Assembly: GCA_913056315.1 (NCBI GenBank)
Contig: CAJXMZ010000006.1
Coordinates: 1 to 43,751 of the forward strand
Direction: 5' to 3'
Length of the DNA: 43,751 bases
Source of the DNA: an uncultured Ectothiorhodospiraceae bacterium
Lineage (GTDB): Bacteria; Pseudomonadota; Gammaproteobacteria; Nitrococcales; Nitrococcaceae
Shown here: positions 1-13,187 of the stretch, one piece after another
How the letters are laid out: each line of letters starts with the position of its first letter
How positions within the stretch are numbered: the first letter of the stretch is position 1
Made by a program: the position numbers and the translations under genes
The notes under the pieces: model-generated
The model's input: the letters and a program-made list of their open reading frames with translations, nothing else
Told to the model about the DNA's origin: nothing
The model's database searches: none

Positions 1-1368
1 GGCCACCCCCAGTATCGGGCCTATTACGCAGATGTTGAGCGTGCCGAGGTTATCGATGCGCAAACAATCGTCTTTCACTTTGCTACTGCGCAAAATAGTG
101 AGTTACCGCTGATCATCGGACAGTTACCGGTATTGCCCGCGCATTATTGGGAAGGACGCGACTTTAGCGCGACCACCCTTGAACCACCGCTTGGTAGCGG
201 GCCCTATCGCGTGGCGGAGGTTGAGCCGGGTCGCCGTGTGGTCTATGAACGGGTTGATGATTACTGGGCGGCTGATTTGGGTCTAAAGCGCGGCCGGCAC
301 AATGTCGATCGGATTCATTACGATTATTACCGCGATGGCACCGTGGCTTTGCAGGCGCTAAAAGCCGGCGAATACGACTTGCGCCAAGAAAATGTCGCGC
401 GTAATTGGGCGCGCGCTTACGACACCGCTGATGTGGCCGCCGGGCGGCTTAAACTCGATGCCATTGCGCATGACCGGCCTGCCGGTATGCAGGGGTTTTT
501 CTTTAACACCCGACGCGCGATTTTTGCTGACCCAAAGGTGCGTGAAGCGCTGAGCTACGCGTTCGACTTTGAATGGACGAATGAGAATTTGTTCTACGGG
601 GCGTATGAGCGCACCCGCAGCTATTTTGAAAACTCCGAGCTCGCCGCCACCGGTCTGCCGTCAGAGGCTGAGCTTGCGTTGTTAGCGCCGTATCGTGATC
701 AGCTGCCCTCACGGGTGTTTAATCAGGCTTATGCCCCGCCCAGCACACAGGCCAACAGCTTGCGCGACAACCTGCGCCAAGCGTTTGCTTTGCTCAATGA
801 AGCCGGTTGGGCCGTCAGCGATGGTGTGCTGACCCATCAACAAAGTGGCCAAGCGATGGCGTTTGAGATTTTGCTCGTTAGCCCTTCATTTGAGCGTGTG
901 GTGTTGCCGTTTAAACGCAACTTGGAGCGTTTGGGTGCGCAGGTTGCGGTACGTACCGTCGACCCCACTCAGTATCAAAATCGCATGGATAGTTTTGATT
1001 TTGATATGACCGTTCATGTTGCGCCGCAGTCACTGTCACCCGGTAACGAGCAACGGGATTTTTGGAGCTGCGAGGCCGCTGCTATCGGCGGCAGTCGCAA
1101 TGTCGCTGGGGTGTGTGATCCGGTGGTTGAGGATCTGGTGCAGGCATTGATTGATGCGCCCAATCGCGATGCCTTAGTCACCCGTGCCCGAGCGCTAGAC
1201 CGGGTGCTGCAGTGGAGCTTTTACGCCATTCCTAATTGGTATATCGATCGCTTTCGAGTGGCGTATTGGGATCGCTTTGGACGCCCGGCGCAAAACCCGC
1301 CGTATGGTTTGGCGCTGGATACCTGGTGGGTTGATGCCGATAAAGCCGCCCGGCTTGATGGTCGTTAG
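1..1368 (+). CDS. yejA: ABC transporter extracellular solute-binding protein, YejA-like (5' end outside window)
   Basis: Frame 1 is open from base 1 ([27 protein letters not shown]...), so the listed start at 133 is an internal TTG. SBP_bac_5-type sequence directly upstream of yejBEF-like genes. Confidence 0.85.
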   Translation, partial: GHPQYRAYYADVERAEVIDAQTIVFHFATAQNSELPLIIGQLPVLPAHYWEGRDFSATTLEPPLGSGPYRVAEVEPGRRVVYERVDDYWAADLGLKRGRHNVDRIHYDYYRDGTVALQALKAGEYDLRQENVARNWARAYDTADVAAGRLKLDAIAHDRPAGMQGFFFNTRRAIFADPKVREALSYAFDFEWTNENLFYGAYERTRSYFENSELAATGLPSEAELALLAPYRDQLPSRVFNQAYAPPSTQANSLRDNLRQAFALLNEAGWAVSDGVLTHQQSGQAMAFEILLVSPSFERVVLPFKRNLERLGAQVAVRTVDPTQYQNRMDSFDFDMTVHVAPQSLSPGNEQRDFWSCEAAAIGGSRNVAGVCDPVVEDLVQALIDAPNRDALVTRARALDRVLQWSFYAIPNWYIDRFRVAYWDRFGRPAQNPPYGLALDTWWVDADKAARLDGR

Positions 1369-1379
1369 AGGGTAAGTCG

Positions 1380-2450
1380 GTGTACGCATATATTGCGCGA
1401 CGTCTCCTGCTGATGATCCCCACGCTATTGGGGGTATTGCTGATCAATTTTATTATTGTGCAGTTTGCCCCGGGGGGTCCGATCGAGCAGGTCATGGCGC
1501 AAGTCCAGGGCACGGCCGAATTATCGACTTCTCGCTTTTCAGGCGTTGCCGCGGACGAAGTGGCCAGCGAAAGCCGCGGAGGACGGGGGCTTGATCCTGA
1601 ATTTATTGCCGAGCTTGAAGCACAGTTTGGTTTTGATCAGCCGGCACCGGTGCGCTTTGGCAAAATGTTGGTGGATTACGCGCAATTAGATTTTGGTGAG
1701 AGCTTTTATCGCGATGAAACGGTGTTAGCACTCATCGCTGACAAGCTGCCGGTATCCATCTCACTGGGTTTGTGGACATTGCTCATTACCTACTTAATTT
1801 CCATCCCGCTGGGTGTGCGCAAAGCCGTGCGTGATGGCACGGCGTTTGATGTATGGACCAGTGCTGTGGTGATTGTGGGTTATGCCATACCGGGGTTTTT
1901 GTTCGCCATTATGCTCATTGTGGTGTTCGCCGGTGGCAGCTATTTGGATTGGTTTCCGTTGCGCGGCTTAGTCTCTGAGGATTGGGATACGCTGAGCCTG
2001 CCGGGGCAAATTTTGGATTATCTCTGGCATTTGGTATTGCCCGTGCTGGCCATGGTGATTGGCGGGTTCGCGGGGCTTACCATGCTGACCAAGAACTCGT
2101 TTCTTGAAGAAATTAATAAACACTACGTTATGACCGCACGGGCCAAAGGCGTGACGGAGCGGCGCGTGCTCTATGGCCATGTCTTTCGCAATGCCATGCT
2201 CATTGTTATCGCCGGGTTTCCGGCCGCGTTTGTCGGTGTGCTGTTTACCGGGGCATTGCTCATTGAAGTGATTTTCTCGCTCGATGGTCTTGGGCTGCTG
2301 GGCTTTGAGTCAGTCGTTAACCGGGATTACCCCGTGGTGTTCGGGAGTTTGTTTATTTTCACGCTCATTGGCTTGGTGCTGAATTTGCTGGGCGATTTAA
2401 TGTATGTGTTAGTCGATCCGCGCATCGACTTCGATACACGAGAAGGCTGA
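1380..2450 (+). CDS. yejB: Microcin C/peptide ABC transporter permease YejB
   Basis: GTG start; [38 protein letters not shown]-terminus typical of YejB; about 356 aa; gene order. Confidence 0.92.
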   Translation: MYAYIARRLLLMIPTLLGVLLINFIIVQFAPGGPIEQVMAQVQGTAELSTSRFSGVAADEVASESRGGRGLDPEFIAELEAQFGFDQPAPVRFGKMLVDYAQLDFGESFYRDETVLALIADKLPVSISLGLWTLLITYLISIPLGVRKAVRDGTAFDVWTSAVVIVGYAIPGFLFAIMLIVVFAGGSYLDWFPLRGLVSEDWDTLSLPGQILDYLWHLVLPVLAMVIGGFAGLTMLTKNSFLEEINKHYVMTARAKGVTERRVLYGHVFRNAMLIVIAGFPAAFVGVLFTGALLIEVIFSLDGLGLLGFESVVNRDYPVVFGSLFIFTLIGLVLNLLGDLMYVLVDPRIDFDTREG

Positions 2451-2457
2451 GCGCGCT

Positions 2458-3498
2458 GTGTTAAGCCTTAATCCCATCAATCAACGCCGCTGGGCGCAGT
2501 TTCGGGCTAACCGGCGGGGCTGGTGGTCGCTGTGGCTATTTTTGCTGTTATTTGGGGTGTCGCTATTCGCTGAGCTCATCGCCAATGAGCGGCCGCTACT
2601 CGTGAGCTATGCCGGTGATCTGTATGTGCCGGTGTTGGTCAGTTACCCCGAGACAACCTTTGGTGGCGACTTTCCCACCGAAGCAAACTACCGCGACCCG
2701 TTTGTCGCGCAGATGATTAATGCCAATGGGTGGATGCTTTGGCCACTCATTCCATTTCACCATTCCACGGTTAACTACGCGAGCGAGCAGGCCGCGCCGG
2801 CACCGCCATCGGCACAAAACTGGTTGGGTACCGATGATCAGGCGCGTGATGTATTGGCGCGGCTCATTTATGGGTTTCGCATTTCGGTGTTATTTGGGCT
2901 GGTGTTAACGCTGGCCAGCTCGGTTATTGGCGTGCTGGTGGGCGCGGTACAAGGGTATTTTGGCGGCCGAGTTGATTTGCTGGGTCAGCGCTTTATCGAG
3001 GTCTGGGCGGGGCTGCCGGTGCTGTACTTGCTGATCATTATGGCGGGCTTTGTCCAACCTAATTTTTGGTGGCTGCTGGCGATTATGCTGTTGTTTAGCT
3101 GGACGCAGCTGGTGGGGGTGGTGCGCGCAGAATTTTTGCGGGTGCGTAATTTTGATTATGTGACCGCGGCTAAAGCCCTTGGGGTGGGTGATACGGTGAT
3201 TATCGTGCGTCATGCGCTTCCTAACGCCATGGTCGCCACCGTGACGTTTATGCCTTTTATTCTCACCGGATCGATCACAACACTGACCTCGCTGGACTTT
3301 TTGGGCTTTGGTCTGCCGCCGGGCTCGCCCTCCCTGGGTGAGCTCTTGGCGCAAGGCAAAGCCAATTTACAAGCACCATGGCTGGGGTTAACGGCGTTTT
3401 TCACGCTGGCCATTATGCTGTCGTTATTAGTGTTTATCGGTGAAGCCGCGCGCGATGCGTTTGATCCGCGCAAGACCTTCGCAGGGCCAAACTCATGA
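2458..3498 (+). CDS. yejE: ABC transporter permease YejE
   Basis: Permease with ...NWLGTDDQARDVLARLIYGFRISVLFG...; follows yejB. Confidence 0.92.
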   Translation: MLSLNPINQRRWAQFRANRRGWWSLWLFLLLFGVSLFAELIANERPLLVSYAGDLYVPVLVSYPETTFGGDFPTEANYRDPFVAQMINANGWMLWPLIPFHHSTVNYASEQAAPAPPSAQNWLGTDDQARDVLARLIYGFRISVLFGLVLTLASSVIGVLVGAVQGYFGGRVDLLGQRFIEVWAGLPVLYLLIIMAGFVQPNFWWLLAIMLLFSWTQLVGVVRAEFLRVRNFDYVTAAKALGVGDTVIIVRHALPNAMVATVTFMPFILTGSITTLTSLDFLGFGLPPGSPSLGELLAQGKANLQAPWLGLTAFFTLAIMLSLLVFIGEAARDAFDPRKTFAGPNS

Positions 3499-5102
3499 CG
3501 GCGCCGCTGCTGAGCATTGATAACTTGAGCGTGGCGTTCGGTCACGGGAGCCAACAAAAAACGGTGGTGCAAGGCGTGAATTTGCATTTGAACGCCGGTG
3601 AGACGTTGGCTTTGGTCGGTGAGAGCGGCTCAGGTAAGTCAGTAACCGCGCTTGCGATTGCGCAGTTGCTGCCTTATCCCCAGGCGCACCACCCCAGTGG
3701 TGAAGTCAGGCTGCACGGCGAGGCATTGTTCAAGGCTTCGCCCCGGCGTTTGCAGGCTCTACGTGGCGGTTCATTTGGCATGGTCTTTCAAGAGCCGATG
3801 ACCTCGCTTAACCCGGTGCACACCATTGAAAAACAAATTGGTGAGACATTGCGCATTCACCAAGGGCTAAGCGTTAGCCAAGCCCGAGAGCGAAGCGTTG
3901 ATTTGCTTGAGCAGGTGCGCTTGCCCGAGGCGGCGGCACGCTTAGGGGCTTTCCCGCATCAGCTCTCGGGCGGCCAGCGCCAACGCGTGATGATTGCCAT
4001 GGCGATTGCCAATGGTCCTGAGCTGTTGATTGCCGACGAGCCAACCACCGCGTTGGATGTGACGATTCAGGCTGAAATTTTGGATTTGTTGGCCGATCTG
4101 CAGCGCCGCTTGGGTATGGCCATGCTTTTTATCAGTCATGACTTCAATGTCGTGCGCCGTATTGCGGATCGCGTGGCTGTTATGCAAAACGGCCGGGTGG
4201 TTGAGCAAGGTGATCGTACGGCCGTGTTAACCCAGCCCAGCCATGATTACACGCGCATGCTGCTCGCTGCTGAACCGACTGGCCAGCCCGCCGCACTTAC
4301 CGCTCAGTCGCCGGTGCTGCAGACACGCGATTTACGCGTGTGGTTTGCTCAACGCGGTGGCTTGTTAAAACGGGTTCGTGGTCATTTAAAAGCGGTTGAT
4401 GGAGTCGATTTAACGGTTCATGCCGGCGAGACCCTGGGCGTGGTGGGGGAGAGCGGGTCGGGTAAAACCACCCTCGGGATGGCCTTGCTGCGCTTGCAAT
4501 CAGCCACTGGCGCGATTGATTTTGAAGGCCAAGATATTACGCAGCTTAAGCCCAAAGATTTACGCCCATTGCGACAGCGTTTGCAGGTGGTCTTTCAAGA
4601 CCCCTACGGCAGTTTGAGCCCACGCATGTCGGTGGAGCAGATTATTAGCGAGGGGCTCGCGGTCCATGGGCGGGGTGGCAGTGTGGCGGGCAGGGCGCAG
4701 TTGGCTCGCGATGCGCTAACTGAAACTGGGTTGTCAGCTGAGCTTGCGCAGCGCTTTCCACATGAGCTCTCTGGCGGTCAACGCCAGCGTGTGGCCATCG
4801 CGCGGGCGATTGTATTGCGGCCGCGCTTAATTGTGCTCGATGAACCGACATCGGCGCTTGATCGCTCGGTTCAAGCACAACTCGTTGATCTGCTGCGCAC
4901 GCTCCAGGCGCGTCATGGACTGGCCTATGTATTTATTAGCCATGATTTAAAAGTGGTTCGCGCGATGAGTCACCGCGTGGTCGTGATGCAGTCAGGCCGT
5001 GTCTTAGAATCGGGCTTGGCCGAACAAATTTTTACCGCACCGCAACACCCCTATACCCAGCGTTTGCTCAATGCTGCGCTCGATGGCGCGCAATCGGTGT
5101 AA
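3495..5102 (+). CDS. yejF: Duplicated-domain ABC ATPase YejF
   Basis: Two Walker A motifs ([16 protein letters not shown]) and two LSGGQRQR signatures; 4-bp overlap with yejE. Confidence 0.93.
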   Translation: MTAPLLSIDNLSVAFGHGSQQKTVVQGVNLHLNAGETLALVGESGSGKSVTALAIAQLLPYPQAHHPSGEVRLHGEALFKASPRRLQALRGGSFGMVFQEPMTSLNPVHTIEKQIGETLRIHQGLSVSQARERSVDLLEQVRLPEAAARLGAFPHQLSGGQRQRVMIAMAIANGPELLIADEPTTALDVTIQAEILDLLADLQRRLGMAMLFISHDFNVVRRIADRVAVMQNGRVVEQGDRTAVLTQPSHDYTRMLLAAEPTGQPAALTAQSPVLQTRDLRVWFAQRGGLLKRVRGHLKAVDGVDLTVHAGETLGVVGESGSGKTTLGMALLRLQSATGAIDFEGQDITQLKPKDLRPLRQRLQVVFQDPYGSLSPRMSVEQIISEGLAVHGRGGSVAGRAQLARDALTETGLSAELAQRFPHELSGGQRQRVAIARAIVLRPRLIVLDEPTSALDRSVQAQLVDLLRTLQARHGLAYVFISHDLKVVRAMSHRVVVMQSGRVLESGLAEQIFTAPQHPYTQRLLNAALDGAQSV

Positions 5103-5141
5103 AGCCACCCGCGCTGGGTCTACGGCTGCTATTATTTACTC

Positions 5142-6572
5142 ATGAAACAACCGGTCATTGCTTTGGTGGGACGGCCTAATGTCGGCAAGTCCACGCTATT
5201 TAATCGTTTAACCCGTAGCCGAGACGCCCTAGTTGCCGACTTTCCCGGGCTGACGCGGGATCGCCAATATGGCATCGGTAAAGTCGGGCATAGCCCCTAT
5301 GTGGTTGTCGATACCGGTGGCTTGGGCGATCCGGATGACGAGACCTACCACCATATGCAGCGTCAGGCGCTACGAGCGCTGGATGAAGCCGATGTTATTT
5401 TGTTTTTGGTCGATGCCCATGCGGGCGTTACCCCAGGCGATGAAACCCTAACCCAACAGTTGCGCCAACGCGGCAAACGGGTGTGGTTGGTTATGAATAA
5501 AGTCGACGGCGTTGACCCAGTGATGGCGGCGGCTGACTTTCATGCCTTAGGGCTAGATACGCCTTGGCCGATTGCCGCGGTGCATAACCGCGGTGTCCCG
5601 GCGCTAATGGATCGGGTGCTGGCTGATGTAGGGGCTGAGCCGCCATTAGACGAAGAGGCACAATCGCCCCCGTCGCCGCAGGTGCCTTCAGATACTCAGC
5701 GTCACGGCCCGATCGAAGTGGCTATTATTGGCCGACCGAATGTGGGCAAATCAACGCTGGTCAATCGCCTGATTGGTGAAGAGCGCGTGCTGGTCTACGA
5801 CATGCCGGGCACCACGCGCGATGCCATTCGTGTGCCATTCGAGCGCGACGGTCAGGCGTTTGAATTAATCGACACCGCTGGTATTCGCAGGCGCAGTCGC
5901 GTTAAAGAAAGCATTGAGAAGTTCAGCATTGTGAAAACCCTGCAAGCCATTGATGCCGCGCAGGTGGTGATTATGGTACTGGATGCCCAACAGCAGATCT
6001 CAGAGCAAGATGCGCACTTAATCGGTCATGTAATTGATGCCGGGCGCGGTTTGGTGTTAGCCGTTAACAAATGGGATGGGCTTGAGCCGGGCGCACGCGA
6101 TCGCATACGCCGTGAGTTAGACGTCAAGCTAGGCTTTCTAGACTTTGCCCAGCCGCGATTTATTTCCGCGCTGCACGGCACGGGGGTCGGTCGATTGCTC
6201 GAGGCCGTGATTCGGGTGGATACGGCTGCGCGGCGCGAAATGCCAACGCCGCTGCTCAACCGGATTCTGGCTGCTGCTACGCAAGCGCATGAACCGCCTT
6301 TGGTACGCGGGCGGCGTATTAAGCTGCGCTATATTCACCAAGGTGGGCGTAATCCACCGACGTTAATTTTGCATGGCAACCAAACCGCTTCCCTGCCGGC
6401 GGCCTATCGGCGTTACCTTATTAATCGATTTCGGCGTGAGCTCGGTTTATGGGGTACACCGGTGCGGCTTGAACTGCGGACCGGCGAAAACCCCTTTGCC
6501 GGTCGACGCAATAAACTCACGCCACGGCAGCAAAAAAAGCGCGAACGCATGGTTCGCCGCAATCGACATTAG
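5142..6572 (+). CDS. der: Ribosome biogenesis GTPase Der (EngA)
   Basis: Tandem G domains: [48 protein letters not shown]-like C-terminus. Confidence 0.97.
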   Translation: MKQPVIALVGRPNVGKSTLFNRLTRSRDALVADFPGLTRDRQYGIGKVGHSPYVVVDTGGLGDPDDETYHHMQRQALRALDEADVILFLVDAHAGVTPGDETLTQQLRQRGKRVWLVMNKVDGVDPVMAAADFHALGLDTPWPIAAVHNRGVPALMDRVLADVGAEPPLDEEAQSPPSPQVPSDTQRHGPIEVAIIGRPNVGKSTLVNRLIGEERVLVYDMPGTTRDAIRVPFERDGQAFELIDTAGIRRRSRVKESIEKFSIVKTLQAIDAAQVVIMVLDAQQQISEQDAHLIGHVIDAGRGLVLAVNKWDGLEPGARDRIRRELDVKLGFLDFAQPRFISALHGTGVGRLLEAVIRVDTAARREMPTPLLNRILAAATQAHEPPLVRGRRIKLRYIHQGGRNPPTLILHGNQTASLPAAYRRYLINRFRRELGLWGTPVRLELRTGENPFAGRRNKLTPRQQKKRERMVRRNRH

Positions 6573-6583
6573 GCAGGTTAATC

Positions 6584-7150
6584 GTGGGTGAACTCAGTTT
6601 TCCGCGCGTCCAACAGATTCGCTTTGGTTACTCTAACCTCGAAGATCGTTTGTCGATTATGCTGACAATGGCTTCAGGTGAAGGGCGAGTCGCGTGGTTA
6701 TCGCGTCGCGCGCTGGGCGGGCTTATGCAGCATATCAATACAGTGCTTAAGCAAAGTCATCCAGCCGGAGAAGGCCAAGATGCGCATGATGCGGTGATGG
6801 CGCTTGAGCACATCGGTGCGCGCTCACAAGTGGCCGCGCAGCGCGATCAAGAAAAGCGTGAAGCCGATGATCAAGCCATCGCCAAGCCCAACGAATGGAC
6901 GCATTATCTTGTCACCGAGGCGCGGGTTGAGGCGCAGGGAGAAGCCGGTGCGACCATTGTTGTGGCGCTTATGGGGCAGCCGCTGCCAGGTGCGCCCGAT
7001 CAGCGCTTTGAGCCTGCGGCGATTGCCGGGTTAGCGTTAACGCGCGCCCACGCCCATGAAATCCTGCGGCTCATGCGAGCCAATGCCGATCAGGCCCAAT
7101 GGCAGCTCGATGCCTCGATTGGCTGGTTGGGTGGGTCATCAGAACAATAA
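6584..7150 (+). CDS. Uncharacterised 188-aa protein
   Basis: GTG-start ORF 11 bp after der, same strand; MGELSFPRVQQIRFGYSNLEDRLSIMLTMASGEGRVAWLSRRALGGLM...; no family recognised. Confidence 0.7.
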   Translation: MGELSFPRVQQIRFGYSNLEDRLSIMLTMASGEGRVAWLSRRALGGLMQHINTVLKQSHPAGEGQDAHDAVMALEHIGARSQVAAQRDQEKREADDQAIAKPNEWTHYLVTEARVEAQGEAGATIVVALMGQPLPGAPDQRFEPAAIAGLALTRAHAHEILRLMRANADQAQWQLDASIGWLGGSSEQ

Positions 7151-7151
7151 A

Positions 7152-7228
<77 letters not shown>

Positions 7229-7268
7229 GGCGCTAAGGGGCAGTCGTTTGCTGGAGTGCAAAGATGAA

Positions 7269-7344
<76 letters not shown>

Positions 7345-7450
7345 AAATCAAAAACAACCCAAAGTGTAGCATCCGAGGTTTTGCCGGTGCCACATTCACG
7401 CGTGGCGTTGGTATGATGGGGTTATTGTTTGTCTTATGCGGAGTCTTACC

Positions 7451-7606
7451 ATGATCAATCGACCAGCCCGACGCATCTTGCGCACCACGCTGGTGCTAAT
7501 GATTGCCGCGATATTGCTCAGTGGCTGCAACACCATGGAGGGATTGGGTAAAGATATTCAATCCGCCGGCCGCATGCTTGAGAAGACCGCCGACCGCGAT
7601 GATTAA
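7451..7606 (+). CDS. Entericidin A/B family small lipoprotein
   Basis: Absent from the supplied ORF track (51 aa). Translation MINRPARRILRTTLVLMIAAILLSGCNTMEGLGKDIQSAGRMLEKTADRDD* has lipobox LSGC and the entericidin core CNTMEGLGKDIQSAGRMLE. Confidence 0.9.
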   Translation: MINRPARRILRTTLVLMIAAILLSGCNTMEGLGKDIQSAGRMLEKTADRDD

Positions 7607-7617
7607 TTAATCGGTAG

Positions 7618-7704
7618 TGGTGCCGGGGGCGGGAATCGAACCCGCACTCTCTTTCGAGAACCGGATTTTGAATCCGGCGCGTCTACCAGTTCCGCCACCC
7701 CGGC
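7618..7704 (-). tRNA. tRNA-Leu (anticodon CAA), CCA encoded
   Basis: Reverse complement GCCGGGGTGGCGGAACTGGTAGACGCGCCGGATTCAAAATCCGGTTCTCGAAAGAGAGTGCGGGTTCGATTCCCGCCCCCGGCACCA; class II long variable arm; loop TTCAAAA. Confidence 0.96.
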
Positions 7705-7719
7705 CAGAACAGGCCATAG

Positions 7720-7728
7720 ATTATAACA
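7720..7728 (-). promoter_or_regulatory. Candidate extended -10 promoter for tRNA-Leu(CAA)
   Basis: Minus strand reads TGTTATAAT (TGnTATAAT) about 16 nt upstream of the tRNA 5' end. Confidence 0.5.
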
Positions 7729-7735
7729 GGCAACA

Positions 7736-9888
<2,153 letters not shown>

Positions 9889-9917
9889 TGCCGGCCTTTT
9901 AATCCGAGGAGATTGCC

Positions 9918-10307
9918 ATGGACTTTTTAATTAGTGATGCCTTCGCTCAGTCTGGCGAGCCAACTGCTGGCTTAACCGGGCTTATCTTTCCAATCGCGTT
10001 AATCGTGATTTTTTACTTTTTGCTCATTCGCCCGCAGCAAAAGCGTGCAAAAGAGCACAAGAAGTTGGTGCAAAACTTAGGCAAGGGTGATGAGGTTTTG
10101 ACCACCGGTGGCATCGTCGGGCGCATCACCGATGTTGGCGATACTTTCTCTACGCTCGAGTTGGCTGATGGGGTTGAGGTGCGGTTGCAAAAGTCAGCGG
10201 TCGCGCAAGTTCTGCCCAAGGGCTCATTAAAAGGGGGGCTGGATAAAGCGGATGCCGCTGGCGAAGAGCCTGCCAAAATCAGCAAGGACAGCAAGAAGTC
10301 TAAGTAG
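9918..10307 (+). CDS. yajC: Preprotein translocase subunit YajC
   Basis: FYFLLIRPQQKRAKEHKKLVQNLGKGDEVLTTGGIVGRI; position between tgt and secD. Confidence 0.97.
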   Translation: MDFLISDAFAQSGEPTAGLTGLIFPIALIVIFYFLLIRPQQKRAKEHKKLVQNLGKGDEVLTTGGIVGRITDVGDTFSTLELADGVEVRLQKSAVAQVLPKGSLKGGLDKADAAGEEPAKISKDSKKSK

Positions 10308-10313
10308 CCCGTA

Positions 10314-12170
10314 ATGAATCGTTATCCGTTGTGGAAATATATTCTGCTCGTGGTGGTTATCGCGAGCGGGTGCTTGTATGCCCTGCCTAACGTGTTTGGG
10401 CAAGACCCGGCATTGCAAATTACCAACGCGGATAGCGGCGTGCCGAGCCCGCGCGAACAAACTCGGATCGTAGAAATACTGGCAGGCCAAGATATTGCGG
10501 TGCGTGGTACCGAGCAAACCGATGAGCATCTGCTGCTCAGGCTAGCCAGTGCCCAGGCGCAAACGCGGGCTGCCGATGAGCTCGAGGTAAGGCTGGGCCG
10601 TGATTACACGGTGGCGTTGAATTTGGCCCCGTCGACACCGGGTTGGCTGCGTAATTTGGGCGGTCAGCCCATGTATTTGGGGCTGGATCTGCGCGGTGGT
10701 GTGCATTTTTTAATGCAAGTGGACACGCAAGCGGTTCTCGAGCAAACGGTCTCGCGCTATAGCGATGAGTTTCGGCGGTTGTTGCGTGAAGCCGATATTC
10801 GCTACCGCGACGTGCGCACCGGGGAGGGTCGGTTAAGCCTGGCCTTTGCCAGCCAAGAGCGGCTTGACCAAGCGCTCGATGCGTTGCGGCCGGAATACCT
10901 AGAGCTTGAATTTAACGCGAACAACGACGTAACGCCGCCACGACTCGAGGCGGTACTAACCGATGATGAGCGCACCAAAGTGCGCAACTTTGCCGTTGAA
11001 CAAAACATGACCACGCTGCGCAACCGCGTGAATGAGCTGGGCGTTGCTGAGCCGGTGATTCAGCGTCAGGGCTTAGACCGCATTGTGGTGCAATTACCCG
11101 GTGTTCAAGATACCGCGCGAGCCAAAGACATTATCGGCGCGACCGCGACCCTTGAATTTCGAATGGTTGATGCCGGCAATTTCCCCTATCGCGGCGGCCC
11201 CGATGCAACCCCACCGCCGGGTACCGAGCTATTCCCTGAGCGCGAGGGCGGTTATGTCTTGCTCGAGCGCGAAATTATCATCACAGGCGATGCGATTACC
11301 GACGCCCAGTCAGGCATTGACACCCAGACCGGTCAGTCCGAGGTCAATATTCGCTTGAGCGGTGCCGGCGGCAGCATTATGAGCCGTGTCACCCAAAACC
11401 GAGTGGGCGACCACATGGCGGTGGTGTTTAAAGAAACCGAGCTGCAGGCACGCCGGGTGAATGGCGAGGTCGTGCGGGAGCAAGTGGTTGTTGAAGAGGT
11501 GATTAACATCGCCCGCATTCAAGAGCAGCTTGGGAGTCGTTTTCGTATCACCGGGTTGGATAGCGGCCAAGAAGCGCGTGATCTATCGCTGCTTCTGCGC
11601 GCGGGATCGCTGGCCGCTCCGATGCAAATTGTCGAAGAGCGCACAATTGGGCCAAGCCTAGGCCAAGAGAACATTAATCAAGGCCTAGCAGCGGTCGTGA
11701 TTGGTTTTGCATTGGTGGTGGCCTTTATGGCGTTTTACTACCGGGTCTTTGGCTTGTTTGCCAATCTCGCTTTGCTCGCTAACCTGGTGCTGATCGTGGC
11801 GGTGTTGTCGGTCTTGCAGGCCACGTTAACGCTGCCGGGTATTGCCGGTATTGTGCTCACGGTGGGCATGGCGGTAGATGCTAACGTGCTAATTTTTGAG
11901 CGTATTCGCGAAGAAATTCGCGCGGGCAGCAACACGCAAAAAGCGATTGAAGCCGGTTATGGGAAAGCGCTATCAACGATTGCCGATGCCAATGTGACCA
12001 CCTTGATTGCAGCGGTGGTGTTGTTTGCCTTTGGTACCGGGCCGATTAAAGGCTTTGCTGTGACGCTTTCAATTGGCATTGTCAGTTCGATGTTTACCGC
12101 CATCCTGGGCACGCGTGCCTTGGCCAATTTGGTTTATGGCGCGCGTCGCGGCGCCCGGCTGTCGATTTAA
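10314..12170 (+). CDS. secD: Protein translocase subunit SecD
   Basis: LGLDLRGGVHFLMQVD, GMAVDANVLIFERIREE; 618 aa. Confidence 0.98.
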   Translation: MNRYPLWKYILLVVVIASGCLYALPNVFGQDPALQITNADSGVPSPREQTRIVEILAGQDIAVRGTEQTDEHLLLRLASAQAQTRAADELEVRLGRDYTVALNLAPSTPGWLRNLGGQPMYLGLDLRGGVHFLMQVDTQAVLEQTVSRYSDEFRRLLREADIRYRDVRTGEGRLSLAFASQERLDQALDALRPEYLELEFNANNDVTPPRLEAVLTDDERTKVRNFAVEQNMTTLRNRVNELGVAEPVIQRQGLDRIVVQLPGVQDTARAKDIIGATATLEFRMVDAGNFPYRGGPDATPPPGTELFPEREGGYVLLEREIIITGDAITDAQSGIDTQTGQSEVNIRLSGAGGSIMSRVTQNRVGDHMAVVFKETELQARRVNGEVVREQVVVEEVINIARIQEQLGSRFRITGLDSGQEARDLSLLLRAGSLAAPMQIVEERTIGPSLGQENINQGLAAVVIGFALVVAFMAFYYRVFGLFANLALLANLVLIVAVLSVLQATLTLPGIAGIVLTVGMAVDANVLIFERIREEIRAGSNTQKAIEAGYGKALSTIADANVTTLIAAVVLFAFGTGPIKGFAVTLSIGIVSSMFTAILGTRALANLVYGARRGARLSI

Positions 12171-12179
12171 GGGGTCAGC

Positions 12180-13115
12180 GTGAATTTTTTCAAGCGCGAT
12201 ATTCAAATTGACTTTATGACCCACCGCATCCGTGCGGCGCTACTCACTGCGGTGTTAATTGTCGCGTCGCTCGGGTTTTTATTTTTTCGTGGGCTGGATT
12301 TAGGTTTGGATTTTACCGGCGGTACGCTGGTTGAAGTTGGCTATCCGCAGGCGGTTGATTTAGGCCAAGTGCGCTCCACCTTAGAAGCCGCAGGCTATGA
12401 CGATGCGATTGTGCAAACCTTTGGTTCGGCACGCGATGTCATGATTCGGCTGGCGCCTAACGCGGGCGCGGGTGATGCATTGAGCAACGCCGTGCTGGAT
12501 ACCCTGCGCGCGGATAACGCGGATGCCGAATTGCGCCGGGTGGAATTTGTGGGGCCTCAGGTAGGTGAAGAGCTAGCGGAAAAAGGCGGTCTGGCCTTGC
12601 TCTATGCCCTGGGGGGCATACTGATTTATGTGGCGTTTCGGTTTGAGTACCGCTTTGCCATTGGCGCGGTGGCCGCCGTTGTTCATGATGTTGTGGTCAC
12701 GCTGGGTATTTTTGCCGCCATTGGTATGACCTTTGATTTAACGGTGCTTGCCGCGTTACTGGCCGTTATTGGCTATTCACTCAACGATACCATTGTGGTG
12801 TTTGACCGGGTTCGGGAAAACTTTGTGCGGGTGCGTAAGGGCAGCGCCCCAGAAATCACCAATTTATCGATTAACCAGATGTTGCCGCGAACCTTGGTCA
12901 CTAGTTTAACGACGTTATTGGTCTTACTGGCCTTGGTTGCGTTGGGGGGCGAATTGATTCGCGGATTCGCACTCACGCTGATTATTGGGGTTTTAGTCGG
13001 CACCTATTCGTCTATTTATGTTGCTAGCTCTGCTGCCCTTGGCCTGGGGGTGAGCAAAGAAGATTTGGTCCCGCCACCCAAGGAGGGCGAGGATTCCGAC
13101 GAGTTGGTGCCTTAG
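12180..13115 (+). CDS. secF: Protein translocase subunit SecF
   Basis: LGLDFTGGTLVEV, IGYSLNDTIVVFDRVREN; follows secD. Confidence 0.98.
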   Translation: MNFFKRDIQIDFMTHRIRAALLTAVLIVASLGFLFFRGLDLGLDFTGGTLVEVGYPQAVDLGQVRSTLEAAGYDDAIVQTFGSARDVMIRLAPNAGAGDALSNAVLDTLRADNADAELRRVEFVGPQVGEELAEKGGLALLYALGGILIYVAFRFEYRFAIGAVAAVVHDVVVTLGIFAAIGMTFDLTVLAALLAVIGYSLNDTIVVFDRVRENFVRVRKGSAPEITNLSINQMLPRTLVTSLTTLLVLLALVALGGELIRGFALTLIIGVLVGTYSSIYVASSAALGLGVSKEDLVPPPKEGEDSDELVP

Positions 13116-13187
13116 ACGGCCCGATCGTCATCACCTGTTCATATTCACCACTTACCCTCTGGCAAAACTTGGCAAAGGGAAACCTGT

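Noticed and set aside
2905-3354. 149-aa minus-strand ORF opposite yejE, and similar long shadow ORFs (e.g. 8009-8281, 15837-16451, 20445-20699, 39567-40154)
   Set aside because: Antisense to strongly supported genes, with low-complexity or His/Arg/Gln-rich composition typical of complementary-frame translation.
13116-13187. TGGCAAAACTTGGCAAAG direct repeat upstream of the LpxH-like gene
   Set aside because: Only two short copies, no clear promoter or operator geometry; insufficient evidence.
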